Part shown: piece by piece, positions 43,925 to 53,599 of the stretch
How the letters are laid out: every line of letters starts with the position of its first letter
Position numbering within the stretch: the first letter of the stretch is position 1
Source: Flectonema sp. DT1601
Taxonomy: Eukaryota; Euglenozoa; Diplonemea; Diplonemida; Diplonemidae
Assembly: GCA_964019425.1 (NCBI GenBank)
Contig: OZ025793.1
Location: 496,001-560,000 of the forward strand
Length of the DNA: 64,000 bases
Direction of reading: 5' to 3'
Position numbers and translations under genes: made by a program
Notes under the pieces: generated by a model
Seen by the model: only the letters and a program-made list of their open reading frames with translations
Database searches by the model: none
Told to the model about the DNA's origin: nothing

Positions 43925-44107
43925 GAGTGTTACTAGAAACAGTCAAAAAAAGTGAAATTTTTAAACTGGTGGGCAGTAAAAGGGTGCCCCAGTACCGGAT
44001 TTGAGTTTTTTGGATAGTATTTTCGTGGGGTGGTGAGTTCGGATTGGGTGTTAGGTGCCCACGGGATAGCCTGGTAAAAATTGGGGGGGTTTCTGCACAT
44101 CCTCATA
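43925..44107 (-). repeat. Right terminal inverted repeat of the 1.75-kb element
   Basis: Read on the minus strand it begins TATGAGGATGTGCAGAAACC and runs through the same ordered blocks as the left repeat, with an extra segment of about 18 nt after the first 27 nt. Confidence 0.82.
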
Positions 44108-44125
44108 TATTATAAAATATTTTAT

Positions 44126-44430
44126 ATAATCAGTCAAATTATTTATTTATTTATTTATTTATTTTTATTTTTTTTGCGAACTACTGGACAACGAAACATT
44201 TTAATGCGCCGCATCGTTCGGTTCATTTCCGCCTGAAATCTGGAGGTTGGCATCACATGCTTGTCACCTGAATTGAGAGAAGGGATTTTGTGATCTACTC
44301 AATGAGCTCAGCCACCAAAGTCTGCTGAGAAAAAAAAATCGAGCAAAAATATCATATTGCGCAATCTTGCTCGGGCGGTGAGAAAAATAGTGTGTTTTTT
44401 CAATCGCAGAAAATAATTTTGACTGATGTA
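44126..44430 (+). mobile_element. Miniature inverted-repeat element, copy 1 (about 305 bp)
   Basis: Left end TATAATCAGTCAAATTATTT; right end reads in reverse complement TACATCAGTCAAAATTATTT. The interior holds ATCTGGAGGTTGGCATCAC, CTCAATGAGCTCAGCC and TTGCTCGGGCGGTGAGAAAA, shared with copies at 45688-46031 and, inverted, 48971-49830. It has no coding capacity. Ends with CAGTC next to TA suggest a Tc1/mariner-like mobiliser, which is inferred. Confidence 0.7.
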
Positions 44431-44486
44431 TTTTTTATTTTATTTATTTCTTTTCCTTCCTTTTTGGCGTGTCACAGCGGTAGACA

Positions 44487-44530
44487 GTGGAGTTATCATG
44501 GTGCAAAGCTCTTTGATCTCTGCTGAATAT
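44487..44530 (+). repeat. Conserved 44-nt element of the B array, copy 1
   Basis: Starts GTGGAGTTATCATGGTGCAA and ends CTCTGCTGAATA. Recurs at 46085, 49876, 53062 and 53773, always upstream of a B gene or relic. Confidence 0.8.
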
Positions 44531-44663
44531 TCAGAAAAAGAAAAACAAAAAAAAGAACAATAAATAATTATTGCAAACCAACAATTCTTAACATTAAGGT
44601 TCTTGAGTACTTTCGTTGGTTGACTCTCTTCTCTCTATTTCTTAACTAAATTCTCAACTTATT

Positions 44664-45079
44664 ATACTCAAGTTAACTGGAATTGTAACTCTCTTGGCTA
44701 CGACTGCGTGCCAACCAGCCGCTACATGACCCTGAAAAGGACAGACACTCCAAGTACTACTATTTCGTTATCGCAGTCTCTAACAACGACTGGGACATTG
44801 AGAACCCCTATACCTTAAAAGTTTCACAAACTCATTATCGCAAGCGCTCTGTCGCTGTTGATCTCACAACCATCAGTTCCTGCTGATACTGACGACGGTC
44901 TGAGTGGTGGAGCTATTGCGGGTATTGTTATTGGTTGTGTTGCATTTGTTGTTATCATCGTTGTGTTGGTTTACTGCTTCTGCTTCAACAAGAATGAAGA
45001 AGACAATAATAAAGGTGGAGAGCAATCGTCTTGTGAACCATGTGAACTGGATGAGACCAGCCCTGATATGACTGTGTAA
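44664..45079 (+). pseudogene. Decayed family B surface-protein gene, relic 1
   Basis: Aligns with the first 40 codons of the B genes, but the ATG has become ATA (44664), a TGA follows the signal-peptide region (AACTGGAATTGTAACTCTCT then ACATGACCC), and the whole stalk and four-Cys ectodomain are deleted. The sequence jumps near 44850 to the juxtamembrane region (DTDDGLSGGAIAGIVIG) and then keeps an open transmembrane helix and tail ending DETSPDMTV. The 5' conserved flank with acceptor is also largely lost. A pseudogene by start loss, stop and internal deletion. Confidence 0.85.
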
Positions 45080-45343
45080 GTAGTACTTCTGTTCCACAGA
45101 GTAAGATGCGGTTTAAAACCGGCCCTGCACACATACCAAGCTTTATCACTCTTTTAAAGATTCATGATGTTGTCTTCTTGTGATGTCCCTCTAGTATTTT
45201 AAGTTACGCTCTGAGGATTGTTGTATGGGTAATACCTGGTGACCGTGGCCCATCCTCATACCCAGCTATGTGGTTGGGACCCCGGGGTGCACAGTCAGGC
45301 CGGGCCCCCAGGTCCCACAGGTTTGGTGTATTTTGGGCCATAA

Positions 45344-45374
<31 letters not shown>

Positions 45375-45687
45375 TCATGAACAGCGAAATTTTTTTTTTG
45401 TTTCTTACTGAATGGAGAAAAAAAAGTATCATATTCAGTGAACAGCGAAAAAAAAAAAGATTTCTTTTACTGAATAGCGAAAATGGAATTATTGGACCCC
45501 CCGATCTCTCAAAAATATTATCGGAGCTGTTTTTCTGAGGAGTGATTGTTCGAATTATCAATCCCAGTCTGCTGAAGGTCATCCTTTTGAGAATCTTACT
45601 GATTTTTAATAAGATAAATATGTGAAGGTCTGTCAAAAAAAGTATGGTACCGTACTTTCGACGAACACTCAATTATATTACAATATT

Positions 45688-46031
45688 TTATATATCAGTC
45701 AAAATTATTTTTTGACTGACTAATTTTTAGACAACGAAATTTAAAATAGTAAAAAAAGCGACATTGATGCACTGCATCGTTCCATTTCTGTCCGAAATCT
45801 GGAGGTTGGCACCACGTGTTTGTCACCTGAGTTGAGAAAAGAGATTTTGTAGTTTACTCAATGAGCTCAGCCGTGGATAAGTACTAAAACTAAAATTTAA
45901 TCGGGTCTATTATGACGCTGCTGGCCAGCGGGATCCAGAGAAATAAATTTGAGCATATTGCGCAACCTTGCTCAGGCAGTGAGAAAATACTGTTTTTTAA
46001 TCGCAAAAAATAATTTTAACTCATCTGTATT
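45688..46031 (+). mobile_element. Miniature inverted-repeat element, copy 2 (about 345 bp)
   Basis: Left end ATATATCAGTCAAAATTATT; right end reverse complement resembles it (AGATGAGTTAAAATTATTTT) with changes. Shares the interior ATCTGGAGGTTGGCACCAC, CTCAATGAGCTCAGCCGTGG, AGCGGGATCCAGAGAAATAA and TTGCTCAGGCAGTGAGAAAA with the other copies. Confidence 0.7.
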
Positions 46032-46084
46032 TTTTGTTTTTGTTTTTTTCTTTTTTTTGGCGTGTTTACACAGCAGAATAAACG

Positions 46085-46128
46085 GTGGAGTTATCATGGT
46101 GCAAAGCTCTTTGATCTCTGCTGAATAT
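46085..46128 (+). repeat. Conserved 44-nt element of the B array, copy 2
   Basis: Same core GTGGAGTTATCATGGTGCAA; lies about 380 nt upstream of the B2 start codon. Confidence 0.8.
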
Positions 46129-46262
46129 TCAGAAAAAGAAAAACAAAAACAAACGAAAAGGAAAATATTCTTGCAAACCAACATTTCCTAACATTGAAGT
46201 TCTGATTTCTTTCGTTGGTTGACTTTCTTCTCTCTATTTCTTAACTAAATTATCAACTTATT

Positions 46263-46443
46263 ATACATGAAGCTTTTGTGATTTATTTGCCTTCATGTTA
46301 ATTTTATTACTCTGTGGCATCTCATTCTGTAATGTGGCCAAAATGGGTAGTCTCTCTCTCATAATAGTGGTATCAAACCGCTAACGACTTATAATTGTTT
46401 CATCGCGTTGTTGAGGTTAGATTGTATGTTCATTTCTTCACAG
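46263..46443 (+). promoter_or_regulatory. Conserved 5' flank of B2 with splice acceptor
   Basis: Near-identical to 38020-38198 except for a short difference after TTTATTTGCCTTC. Ends CATTTCTTCACAG; AG at 46442-46443, 19 nt before the ATG. Confidence 0.55.
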
Positions 46444-46462
46444 TTTTTCACAAGCTCGCAAT

Positions 46463-47929
46463 ATGTTCAAGGTAACTGGAATTATCGCTCTCTTGGCTAC
46501 GGCTGCGTGCCAACCAACCGCTACGAAGACGCTGACCCTGACAAAGACGGACACTCCAAGTACTACTATTTCGTTGTCGCAGTCTCTAACAAAAAGTGAG
46601 ACATTGAGAACTGCTACTGGTACATTCACGCAAACACTGACAGACAGTCAGACATTGAGAACTGCAACAGAGACTGGGACATTGAGAACTGCTACTGCTA
46701 CATTCTCACAAACGCCGTCAAATAGTCTGACTAACTCCTTGTCGCTGTCAAAGACAAATTCGTTATCGCAGTCTTTAACAGAGACTGGGACATTGAGAAC
46801 TGCTACTGCTACATTCACACAATCACTGACAGACAGTGAGACATTGAGAACTGCTTCTGCTACATTCTCACAAACGCCGTCAAATAGTCTGACTAACTCC
46901 TTGTCGCTGTCAAAGACAAATTCGTTATCACAGTCTTTAACAGAGACTGGGACATTGAGAACTGCTACTGCTACATTCACACAAACGCCGTCAAATAGTC
47001 TGACTAACTCCTTGTCGCTATCTAAAAGTTTGACCAACTCACTGTCACAAACTGAGTCGCTGTCAAAAACAAATTCGTTATCGCAGTCTTTAACAGAGAC
47101 TGGGACATTGAGAACTGCTACTGCTACATTCACACAATCACTGACAGACAGTGAGACATTGAGAACTGCTACTGCTACATTCACACAAACGCCGTCAAAG
47201 AGTCTGACTAACTCGCTGTCACAAACTCTGCTAACCAGAACGCAGACTATTAGTTTAGTTCCAACTGCTATTCCAACTGCTCAACCAGCTGCACCAACTA
47301 CTGCTCCAGTTGTAGCAACTACCGCACCAGTTGCACAAACCGCCGTACCAGTTAGTAACGGAGCTCAACAGACAGCTACTGTCGGATTCGTTGTGAACAT
47401 GGAGTTGACTGATCTGGTGGCACAGATTAGTGGAATCGAAACTGCGGCAACCACGGCTTTGGGTTCCACGATTGCTGTCGTCTGTGTAAACATCTGTGAG
47501 CTGGCTGCCACAGGTAATACTCTCACTGGCACTTGCTTTAACTGTGACGGCACACCGCAGTCGAGAGGTGTTGCTGTTTTGGCTCCAGCTAGATACCGCA
47601 CATCATTGACTGGACGTACTACCCTCGACCAGGCCCTTGTCCAAACCCGTCTTGCTGACTCCATCAGACCGATCATTGTGGCTACTTCCGGTACCTTCGA
47701 ATCTGTCGTTGTTGCTCTCGTAGTCATCCCTACTGATAGTGACGACGGTCTGAGTGGTGGAGCTATTGCGGGTATTGTTATTGGTTGTGTTGCATTTGTT
47801 GTTATCATCGTTGTGTTGGTTTACTGTTTCTGCTTCAACAAGAATGAAGAAGACAATAATAAAGCTGGAGAGCAATCGTCTTGTGAACCATGTGAACTGG
47901 ATGAGACCAGCCCTGATATGACTGTGTAA
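46463..47929 (+). CDS. Mucin-like type I membrane protein, family B copy 2
   Basis: 488 residues. Signal peptide MFKVTGIIALLATAACQ, then a Ser/Thr-rich repeat stalk to about residue 255 with the same units as B1 but far fewer copies. A short Pro/Thr/Ala linker (IPTAQPAAPTTAPVVATT) follows, then the four-Cys ectodomain, a transmembrane helix at about 427-450, CFCFNK and a tail ending DETSPDMTV. From the linker through about 380 nt past the stop codon the DNA appears identical to B3. It differs from B3 in stalk repeat number. Acceptor AG at 46442-46443. Confidence 0.86.
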   Translation: MFKVTGIIALLATAACQPTATKTLTLTKTDTPSTTISLSQSLTKSETLRTATGTFTQTLTDSQTLRTATETGTLRTATATFSQTPSNSLTNSLSLSKTNSLSQSLTETGTLRTATATFTQSLTDSETLRTASATFSQTPSNSLTNSLSLSKTNSLSQSLTETGTLRTATATFTQTPSNSLTNSLSLSKSLTNSLSQTESLSKTNSLSQSLTETGTLRTATATFTQSLTDSETLRTATATFTQTPSKSLTNSLSQTLLTRTQTISLVPTAIPTAQPAAPTTAPVVATTAPVAQTAVPVSNGAQQTATVGFVVNMELTDLVAQISGIETAATTALGSTIAVVCVNICELAATGNTLTGTCFNCDGTPQSRGVAVLAPARYRTSLTGRTTLDQALVQTRLADSIRPIIVATSGTFESVVVALVVIPTDSDDGLSGGAIAGIVIGCVAFVVIIVVLVYCFCFNKNEEDNNKAGEQSSCEPCELDETSPDMTV

Positions 47930-48970
47930 GTAGTACTTCTGTTCCACAGAGTAAGATGAGGTTTTTAAAAATATTATCGGAGCTGTTTTTTCTGAGGTAA
48001 TATTTGTACGAATTATCAATCCCTAAGTCTGTCTGCTGAAGGTCATCCTTTTAAGAGACAGTCGCTTGGAAAGGAGTGAGTTGCTCCACACGCTGGCTTC
48101 CGATTAACAGAAGTAGAGCAAATCCCTGACATATCGCCCCTCCAGACCCTTCCACTCACCCACCCATCCACTCACCCAGTGCTATATAACCTGAACATGT
48201 TTTATGCGAGAAACTTAACGGTTGACTACTTATTTGAATCACGAATCGAGAGTGTAATGGGTCTGATCGCATGAATAGACAGCATTGGTGCCATGTTATG
48301 CTTCTCGATTCCAGATATCTGATCTCGTGTTATGCACTTTAAAGAAAAAAATAAAAATAAAAATTGTTTTATTTTTTAAACAAGTTTAAACAAATATTAA
48401 ACATTCTTCAAAATACCGGTCCAAGAAAACCATTTTTTCACCTTTTTTTTTCCCGTAACAAGAAAACCCGCAAAGCGCGCTTTCTTAGATTTCCTAAATG
48501 TGTGTGTATTGAATATTTTTTCAACGCAAAACTTGCAATTGCCATTTATGAAGCAATAAATGGGAGCAGTAATACATTTACTAAGTTTAATCCCACTTGG
48601 ACTCAATTGTGAGATATGTTGTGTGATCCAAAGTATTTCATGTTTTTGCCTTTGCGATGATAATTTGAAAGCTGCCTTACGCGCTAAAAGCTGTCTTCTA
48701 TCATCCTGTTGGTTGCGCTGTACCAGCGGTCACTTGCGTGGCAGCTGGACGAGGTGCATATAATTGGCAGTGTAATTTTTCCATTTTTTTGAAATGCAAA
48801 AATGCTGTTCCTCATGCGTTGTGTGTGAGTCCAGTTACCTCTACGAAATGGAAAGGACTGTTCAAACGAGTTTTTAAAAGCGTTGCCGATTCAGTGTACT
48901 CAGATGAAGACCTTTTTTTTTTTTTTTGGGCTGGCGTTGTGAAGAATGTTTGGTGTGTAATTATATTTAT

Positions 48971-49830
48971 AAAAATTAATATATCAGTCATTCTTTTTTT
49001 TTTTTTTTTGCAACCAAAAAAACATCATTTTCTCACCGCCTGAGCAAGGTTACACGATATGTTACTTTTGCTCGATTTTTTATTTTTTGGAATCGGGGAG
49101 GGTGCGATCTGTAAAATTAGGCATAGGGATATACTTTTAAACATGGTAAGTGCTGCTAAAAAGAGATAAACGTCTCTTTGCAAGATTTCCTTGGTACTAC
49201 CCAATGATAAATATTAATCCCAGACCTGGAATGGAAAGATCCAGAAAATCTGAGTAAAAAACACCCCTAATTTTTTTTTGGAAAATTCTCCGTTGCTACC
49301 CCAAAACTAAAACTTTATTTTTCTCCGTTGTAGACCGCCAAGCAGTACCTCCGAGGGGTGAGACAGCACTTCTTCCGAGTATGAGAAGTCTTCCATCAGC
49401 ACTAGCTATGATGATGATGATGATGATGATATCACTCCATGTGTCTCAGATAGCTCATAATTCATCATAAGTTGTGACTTCATCTGCCTCACCGGCACAT
49501 GCTTAGTACTCTTTAATATATTTTTGCTCGATTATTTTTTCTCTGGATCCCGCTGGGTCAGCAGTGTAAAATTAGACCCTTCGATTAATTTTTAGTTTTA
49601 GTACTTGTCTACGGCTGAGCTGATTTAGTAAACCACAAAATCCTTTTTCTCGATTCGGGTGACAAGTATGTGATGCCAACCTCCCGATTTCGGACGGAAA
49701 TGAACCGAATGATGCGGCGCATTAAAATGCCGCTTCGATCGAAATTTTTACCATTTTTTTTTTGAAAAATTTTTTCATTGTCCAGAATTTGGTCGCAAAA
49801 AAAAAAAGAACGACTGATATATTAATTTTT
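48971..49830 (-). mobile_element. Inverted-repeat element, copy 3 (about 860 bp, inverted orientation)
   Basis: Bounded by a perfect 19-nt inverted repeat, AAAAATTAATATATCAGTC (48971-48989) and its complement at 49812-49830, extended inward by TTC, a T run and GC(A/G)ACCAAA. The interior carries the shared blocks of copies 1 and 2 in reverse orientation (GGCTGAGCTGATTTAGTAAA; CTCACCGCCTGAGCAAGGTT) plus about 400 nt not present in the shorter copies. The corresponding place in the next unit (about 52980-53040) lacks the element, an empty-site comparison that supports insertion. Confidence 0.78.
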
Positions 49831-49875
49831 TTTTAATTAGTTTTTCTCGTAGCGTGTATTACTGCGAAATAGACG

Positions 49876-49919
49876 GTGGAGTTATCATGGTGCAAAGCTC
49901 TTTGATCTCTGCTGAATAA
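49876..49919 (+). repeat. Conserved 44-nt element of the B array, copy 3
   Basis: Same core GTGGAGTTATCATGGTGCAA; about 370 nt upstream of the B3 start codon. Confidence 0.8.
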
Positions 49920-50042
49920 TCGCAACAAAAATAAAAGGAAATTATTCTTGCGAACCAACATTTCTTAACATTGAAGTTCTTGATTTCTTTCGTTGGTTGA
50001 CTTTCTTTATTCTCTCTATTTCTGAACTAAATTATCAACTTA

Positions 50043-50224
50043 TTATACATGAAGCTTTTGTGATTTATTTGCCTTCTTGATGATTTATTACTCTGTGGCA
50101 TCTCATTCTGTAATGTGGCCAAAATGGGTAGTCTCTCTCTCATAATAGTGGTATCAAACCGCTAACGACTTATAATTGTTTCATCGCGTTGTTGAGGTTA
50201 GATTGTATGTTCATTTCTTCACAG
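50043..50224 (+). promoter_or_regulatory. Conserved 5' flank of B3 with splice acceptor
   Basis: Near-identical to the B1 and B2 flanks; AG at 50223-50224, 19 nt before the ATG. Confidence 0.55.
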
Positions 50225-50243
50225 TTTTTCACAAGCTCGCAAT

Positions 50244-52010
50244 ATGTTGAAGGTAACTGGAATTATCGCTCTCTTGGCTACGGCTGCGTGCCAACCAACC
50301 GCTACGAAGACGCTGACCCTGACAAAGACGGACACTCCAAGTACTACTATTTCGTTGTCGCAGTCTCTAACAAAAAGTGAGACACTGAGAACTGCTACTG
50401 CTACATTCACGCAAACACTGACAGACAGTCAGACATTGAGAACTGCTACTGCTACATTCACGCAAACACTGACAGACAGTGAGACATTGAGAACTGCAAC
50501 AGAGACTGGGACATTGAGAACTGCCACTGCTACATTCACACAAACACTGTCAGACAGTCTGACTAACTCCTTGTCACTATCTAAAAGTTTGACAAACTCG
50601 TTATCGCAGTCGTTATCGCAGTCTTTAACAGCGACTGGGACATTGAGAACTGCCACTGCTACATTCACACAAACGCCGTCAAATAGTCTGACTAACTCCT
50701 TGTCGCTGTCAAAGACAAATTCGTTATCGCAGTCTCTGACTGGGACTGAGACATTGAGAACTGCTACTGCTACCGGGACATTGAGAACTGCTACTGCTAC
50801 ACCGTCAAATAGTCTGACCAACTCCTTGTCGCTGTCAAAGACAAATTCTTTATCGCAGTCTTTAACAGAGACTGGGACATTGAGAACTGCAACAGAGACT
50901 GAGACATTGAGAACTGCTACTGCTACCGGGACATTGAGAACTGCTACTGCTACACCGTCAAATAGTCTGACTAACTCCTTGTCGCTGTCAAAGACAAATT
51001 CGTTATCGCAGTCGTTGTCAAAGACAAATTCGTTATCGCAGTCGCTGTCAAAGACAAATTCGTTATCGCAGTCTTTAACAGAGACTGGGACATTGAGAAC
51101 TGCTACTGCTACATTCACACAAACACCGACAGACAGTCTGACTAACTCCTTGTCACTATCTAAAAGTTTGACAAACTCGTTATCGCAGTCGCTGTCAAAG
51201 ACAAATTCGTTATCGCAGTCTGTAACAGAGACTGGGACACTAAGAACTGCTACTGCTACATTCACACAAACGCCGTCAAAGAGTCTGACTAACTCGCTGT
51301 CACAAACTCTGCTAACCAGAACGCAGACTATTAGTTTAGTTCCAACTGCTATTCCAACTGCTCAACCAGCTGCACCAACTACTGCTCCAGTTGTAGCAAC
51401 TACCGCACCAGTTGCACAAACCGCCGTACCAGTTAGTAACGGAGCTCAACAGACAGCTACTGTCGGATTCGTTGTGAACATGGAGTTGACTGATCTGGTG
51501 GCACAGATTAGTGGAATCGAAACTGCGGCAACCACGGCTTTGGGTTCCACGATTGCTGTCGTCTGTGTAAACATCTGTGAGCTGGCTGCCACAGGTAATA
51601 CTCTCACTGGCACTTGCTTTAACTGTGACGGCACACCGCAGTCGAGAGGTGTTGCTGTTTTGGCTCCAGCTAGATACCGCACATCATTGACTGGACGTAC
51701 TACCCTCGACCAGGCCCTTGTCCAAACCCGTCTTGCTGACTCCATCAGACCGATCATTGTGGCTACTTCCGGTACCTTCGAATCTGTCGTTGTTGCTCTC
51801 GTAGTCATCCCTACTGATAGTGACGACGGTCTGAGTGGTGGAGCTATTGCGGGTATTGTTATTGGTTGTGTTGCATTTGTTGTTATCATCGTTGTGTTGG
51901 TTTACTGTTTCTGCTTCAACAAGAATGAAGAAGACAATAATAAAGCTGGAGAGCAATCGTCTTGTGAACCATGTGAACTGGATGAGACCAGCCCTGATAT
52001 GACTGTGTAA
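50244..52010 (+). CDS. Mucin-like type I membrane protein, family B copy 3
   Basis: 588 residues. Signal peptide MLKVTGIIALLATAACQ (Leu for Phe at position 2), Ser/Thr-rich repeat stalk to about residue 355, Pro/Thr/Ala linker, four-Cys ectodomain (about 400-525), transmembrane helix at about 527-550, CFCFNK and tail ending DETSPDMTV. Linker, ectodomain, tail and 3' flank appear identical to B2, whereas the stalk has different unit order and number (for example TGTLRTATATPSNS units absent from B2). Acceptor AG at 50223-50224. Confidence 0.86.
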   Translation: MLKVTGIIALLATAACQPTATKTLTLTKTDTPSTTISLSQSLTKSETLRTATATFTQTLTDSQTLRTATATFTQTLTDSETLRTATETGTLRTATATFTQTLSDSLTNSLSLSKSLTNSLSQSLSQSLTATGTLRTATATFTQTPSNSLTNSLSLSKTNSLSQSLTGTETLRTATATGTLRTATATPSNSLTNSLSLSKTNSLSQSLTETGTLRTATETETLRTATATGTLRTATATPSNSLTNSLSLSKTNSLSQSLSKTNSLSQSLSKTNSLSQSLTETGTLRTATATFTQTPTDSLTNSLSLSKSLTNSLSQSLSKTNSLSQSVTETGTLRTATATFTQTPSKSLTNSLSQTLLTRTQTISLVPTAIPTAQPAAPTTAPVVATTAPVAQTAVPVSNGAQQTATVGFVVNMELTDLVAQISGIETAATTALGSTIAVVCVNICELAATGNTLTGTCFNCDGTPQSRGVAVLAPARYRTSLTGRTTLDQALVQTRLADSIRPIIVATSGTFESVVVALVVIPTDSDDGLSGGAIAGIVIGCVAFVVIIVVLVYCFCFNKNEEDNNKAGEQSSCEPCELDETSPDMTV

Positions 52011-53431
52011 GTAGTACTTCTGTTCCACAGAGTAAGATGAGGTTTTTAAAAATATTATCGGAGCTGTTTTTTCTGAGGTAATATTTGTACGAATTATCAA
52101 TCCCTAAGTCTGTCTGCTGAAGGTCATCCTTTTAAGAGACAGTCGCTTGGAAAGGAGTGAGTTGCTCCACACGCTGGCTTCCGATTAACAGAAGTAGAGC
52201 AAATCCCTGACATATCGCCCCTCCAGACCCTTCCACTCACCCACCCATCCACTCACCCAGTGCTATATAACCTGAACATGTTTTATGCGAGAAACTTAAC
52301 GGTTGACTACTTATTTGAATCACGAATCGAGAGTGTAATGGGTCTGATCGCATGAATAGACAGCATTGGTGCCATGTTATGCTTCTCGATTTCAGATATC
52401 TAATCTCGTATTACTTTAAAGAAAAAAATAAAATATTTTGTTTTATCCTTAACAAATTAAATATAACACATTCTTCAAAATACCGGTCCAAGAAAAACCG
52501 TACTTCACCTTATTTTTTTCCGTAACAAGAAAACCCGCAAAGCCGTTTTTTTTTTGGATTTTGCATTTCCCCGAAAATTTCCAAATCCGAAATATGTGCA
52601 GATTTTTTGCACAATAAACTTGCAATTGCCATTTATGAAGCAATAAATGGGAGCAGTAATACATTTGCTAAGTTTAATCCCACTTGGAGGGCCGTTACTT
52701 CCTGCAGCAGTATCAGAATCTTACCTTGAATTATTCCTTCCCTGGTTGAGAACCAACCCATCTCAGCCATTCTAGTGTATTTTAGGCCGACAAACGTATG
52801 CCCAGGCTCAAAAATTGCGCAGGCACAGTGTAGTTTTCCCATTTTTTTGAAATTCAAAAAATGCTGAGTAAGAAGTGTTCCTCATGCGCGCGTGGGGGTC
52901 CAAACGCGTTTTAAAAGTGTTACTAATTCAGCGTCCCATGAAAAAAAAAAAAATTTTTTTTTTGAGCCGGTGTTCTGAAGAATGTTTGGTGTATAATTAT
53001 ATAATGTAATAATTTTTTCTTATTCTTTCTTAACGTAGCGCGTGTTACTGCGGAATAAACGGTGGAGTTATCATGGTGCAAAGCTCTTTGATCTCTGCTG
53101 AATATTCAGAAAAGGAAAAACAAAAAACAAACGAAAAGGAAATTATTCTTGCGAACCAACAATTCTTAACATTGAAGTTCTTGAATACTTTCGTTGGTTG
53201 ACTCTCTTCTCTCTATTTCTTAACTAAATTATCAACTTATTATACATGAAGCTTTTGTGATTTATTTGCCTTCATGTTAATTTTATTACTCTGTGGCATC
53301 TCATTCTGTAATGTGGCCAAAATGGGTAGTCTCTCTCTCATAATAGTGGTATCAAACCGCTAACGACTTATAATTGTTTCATCGCATTGTTGAGGTTAGA
53401 TTGTATGTTCATTTCTTCACAAGCTCGCACT
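52011..53431. other. 3' flank of B3 and 5' flank of relic 2
   Basis: No gene. The 3' flank equals that of B2 for about 380 nt, then diverges. It continues with the repeated ATTTATGAAGCAATAAATGG block and holds an element-free counterpart of the copy-3 insertion site at about 52980-53040. A copy of the 44-nt element lies at 53062-53105. The conserved B 5' flank is at 53243-53420. Confidence 0.5.
53062..53105 (+). repeat. Conserved 44-nt element of the B array, copy 4
   Basis: Same core GTGGAGTTATCATGGTGCAA, upstream of relic 2. Confidence 0.8.
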
Positions 53432-53599
53432 ATGTTCGAGGTAACTGGAATTATGCTCTTGGCTACGGCTGCGTGCCGACCAATAGCTATAATCACGCTG
53501 ACCTTGACAAAGACAGATACTCCAAGTACGACTATTTTGTCGTCGGGGTCTGTAACAAAAAGTGGGACCTTGAGAACGACTAATGCTGCAGTCACATAA
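53432..53599 (+). pseudogene. Truncated family B surface-protein gene, relic 2
   Basis: The first 50 codons resemble B1-B3 (MFEVTGIMLLATAACRPIAI, then TLTKTDTPSTTI and VTKSGTLRTTNAAVT) but end at a TAA within the stalk. The sequence then passes directly into B-type 3' flank (CGAGAGTGTAATGGGT). Stalk, ectodomain and membrane helix are deleted. The acceptor region lost about ten bases (TTCTTCACAAGCTCGC). No longer able to make a surface protein. Confidence 0.82.

Larger units (their letters stand above)
42361..44107. mobile_element. 1.75-kb element with long terminal inverted repeats, probably non-autonomous DNA transposon
   Basis: The left end (42361 to about 42535) and the reverse complement of the right end (about 43925 to 44107) match over about 175 nt with scattered differences and one indel of about 18 nt. 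Both ends read TATGAGG inward. Shared inner blocks include GGGCACCTAA, CCCAATCCGA, CCCCACGAAA, TACTATCCAAAAAA and AAATCCGGTACTGGGGCA. A TA target duplication is possible (TA at both ends) but the flanks are too AT-rich to be sure. The interior has no long ORF and no transposase I recognise, so it is degenerate or non-autonomous. It sits between B1 and the first B relic. Confidence 0.8.
45080..46462. other. Spacer between B relic 1 and B2
   Basis: No gene. Contains a partial repeat of the B 3' flank near 45510-45600, a T27 run near 45349-45373, mobile-element copy 2, a copy of the 44-nt element and the conserved 5' flank of B2. Confidence 0.5.
47930..50243. other. Spacer between B2 and B3
   Basis: No gene. 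The first 380 nt match the 3' flank of B3. A block at 48542-48602 (ATTTATGAAGCAATAAATGG) recurs at 52626-52688. Then come mobile-element copy 3, the 44-nt element and the conserved B3 5' flank. A GAT triplet run lies at 49407-49430. Confidence 0.5.

Noticed and set aside
49407-49430. GAT triplet run as a coding Asp repeat
   Set aside because: It lies inside mobile-element copy 3 with no surrounding reading frame.
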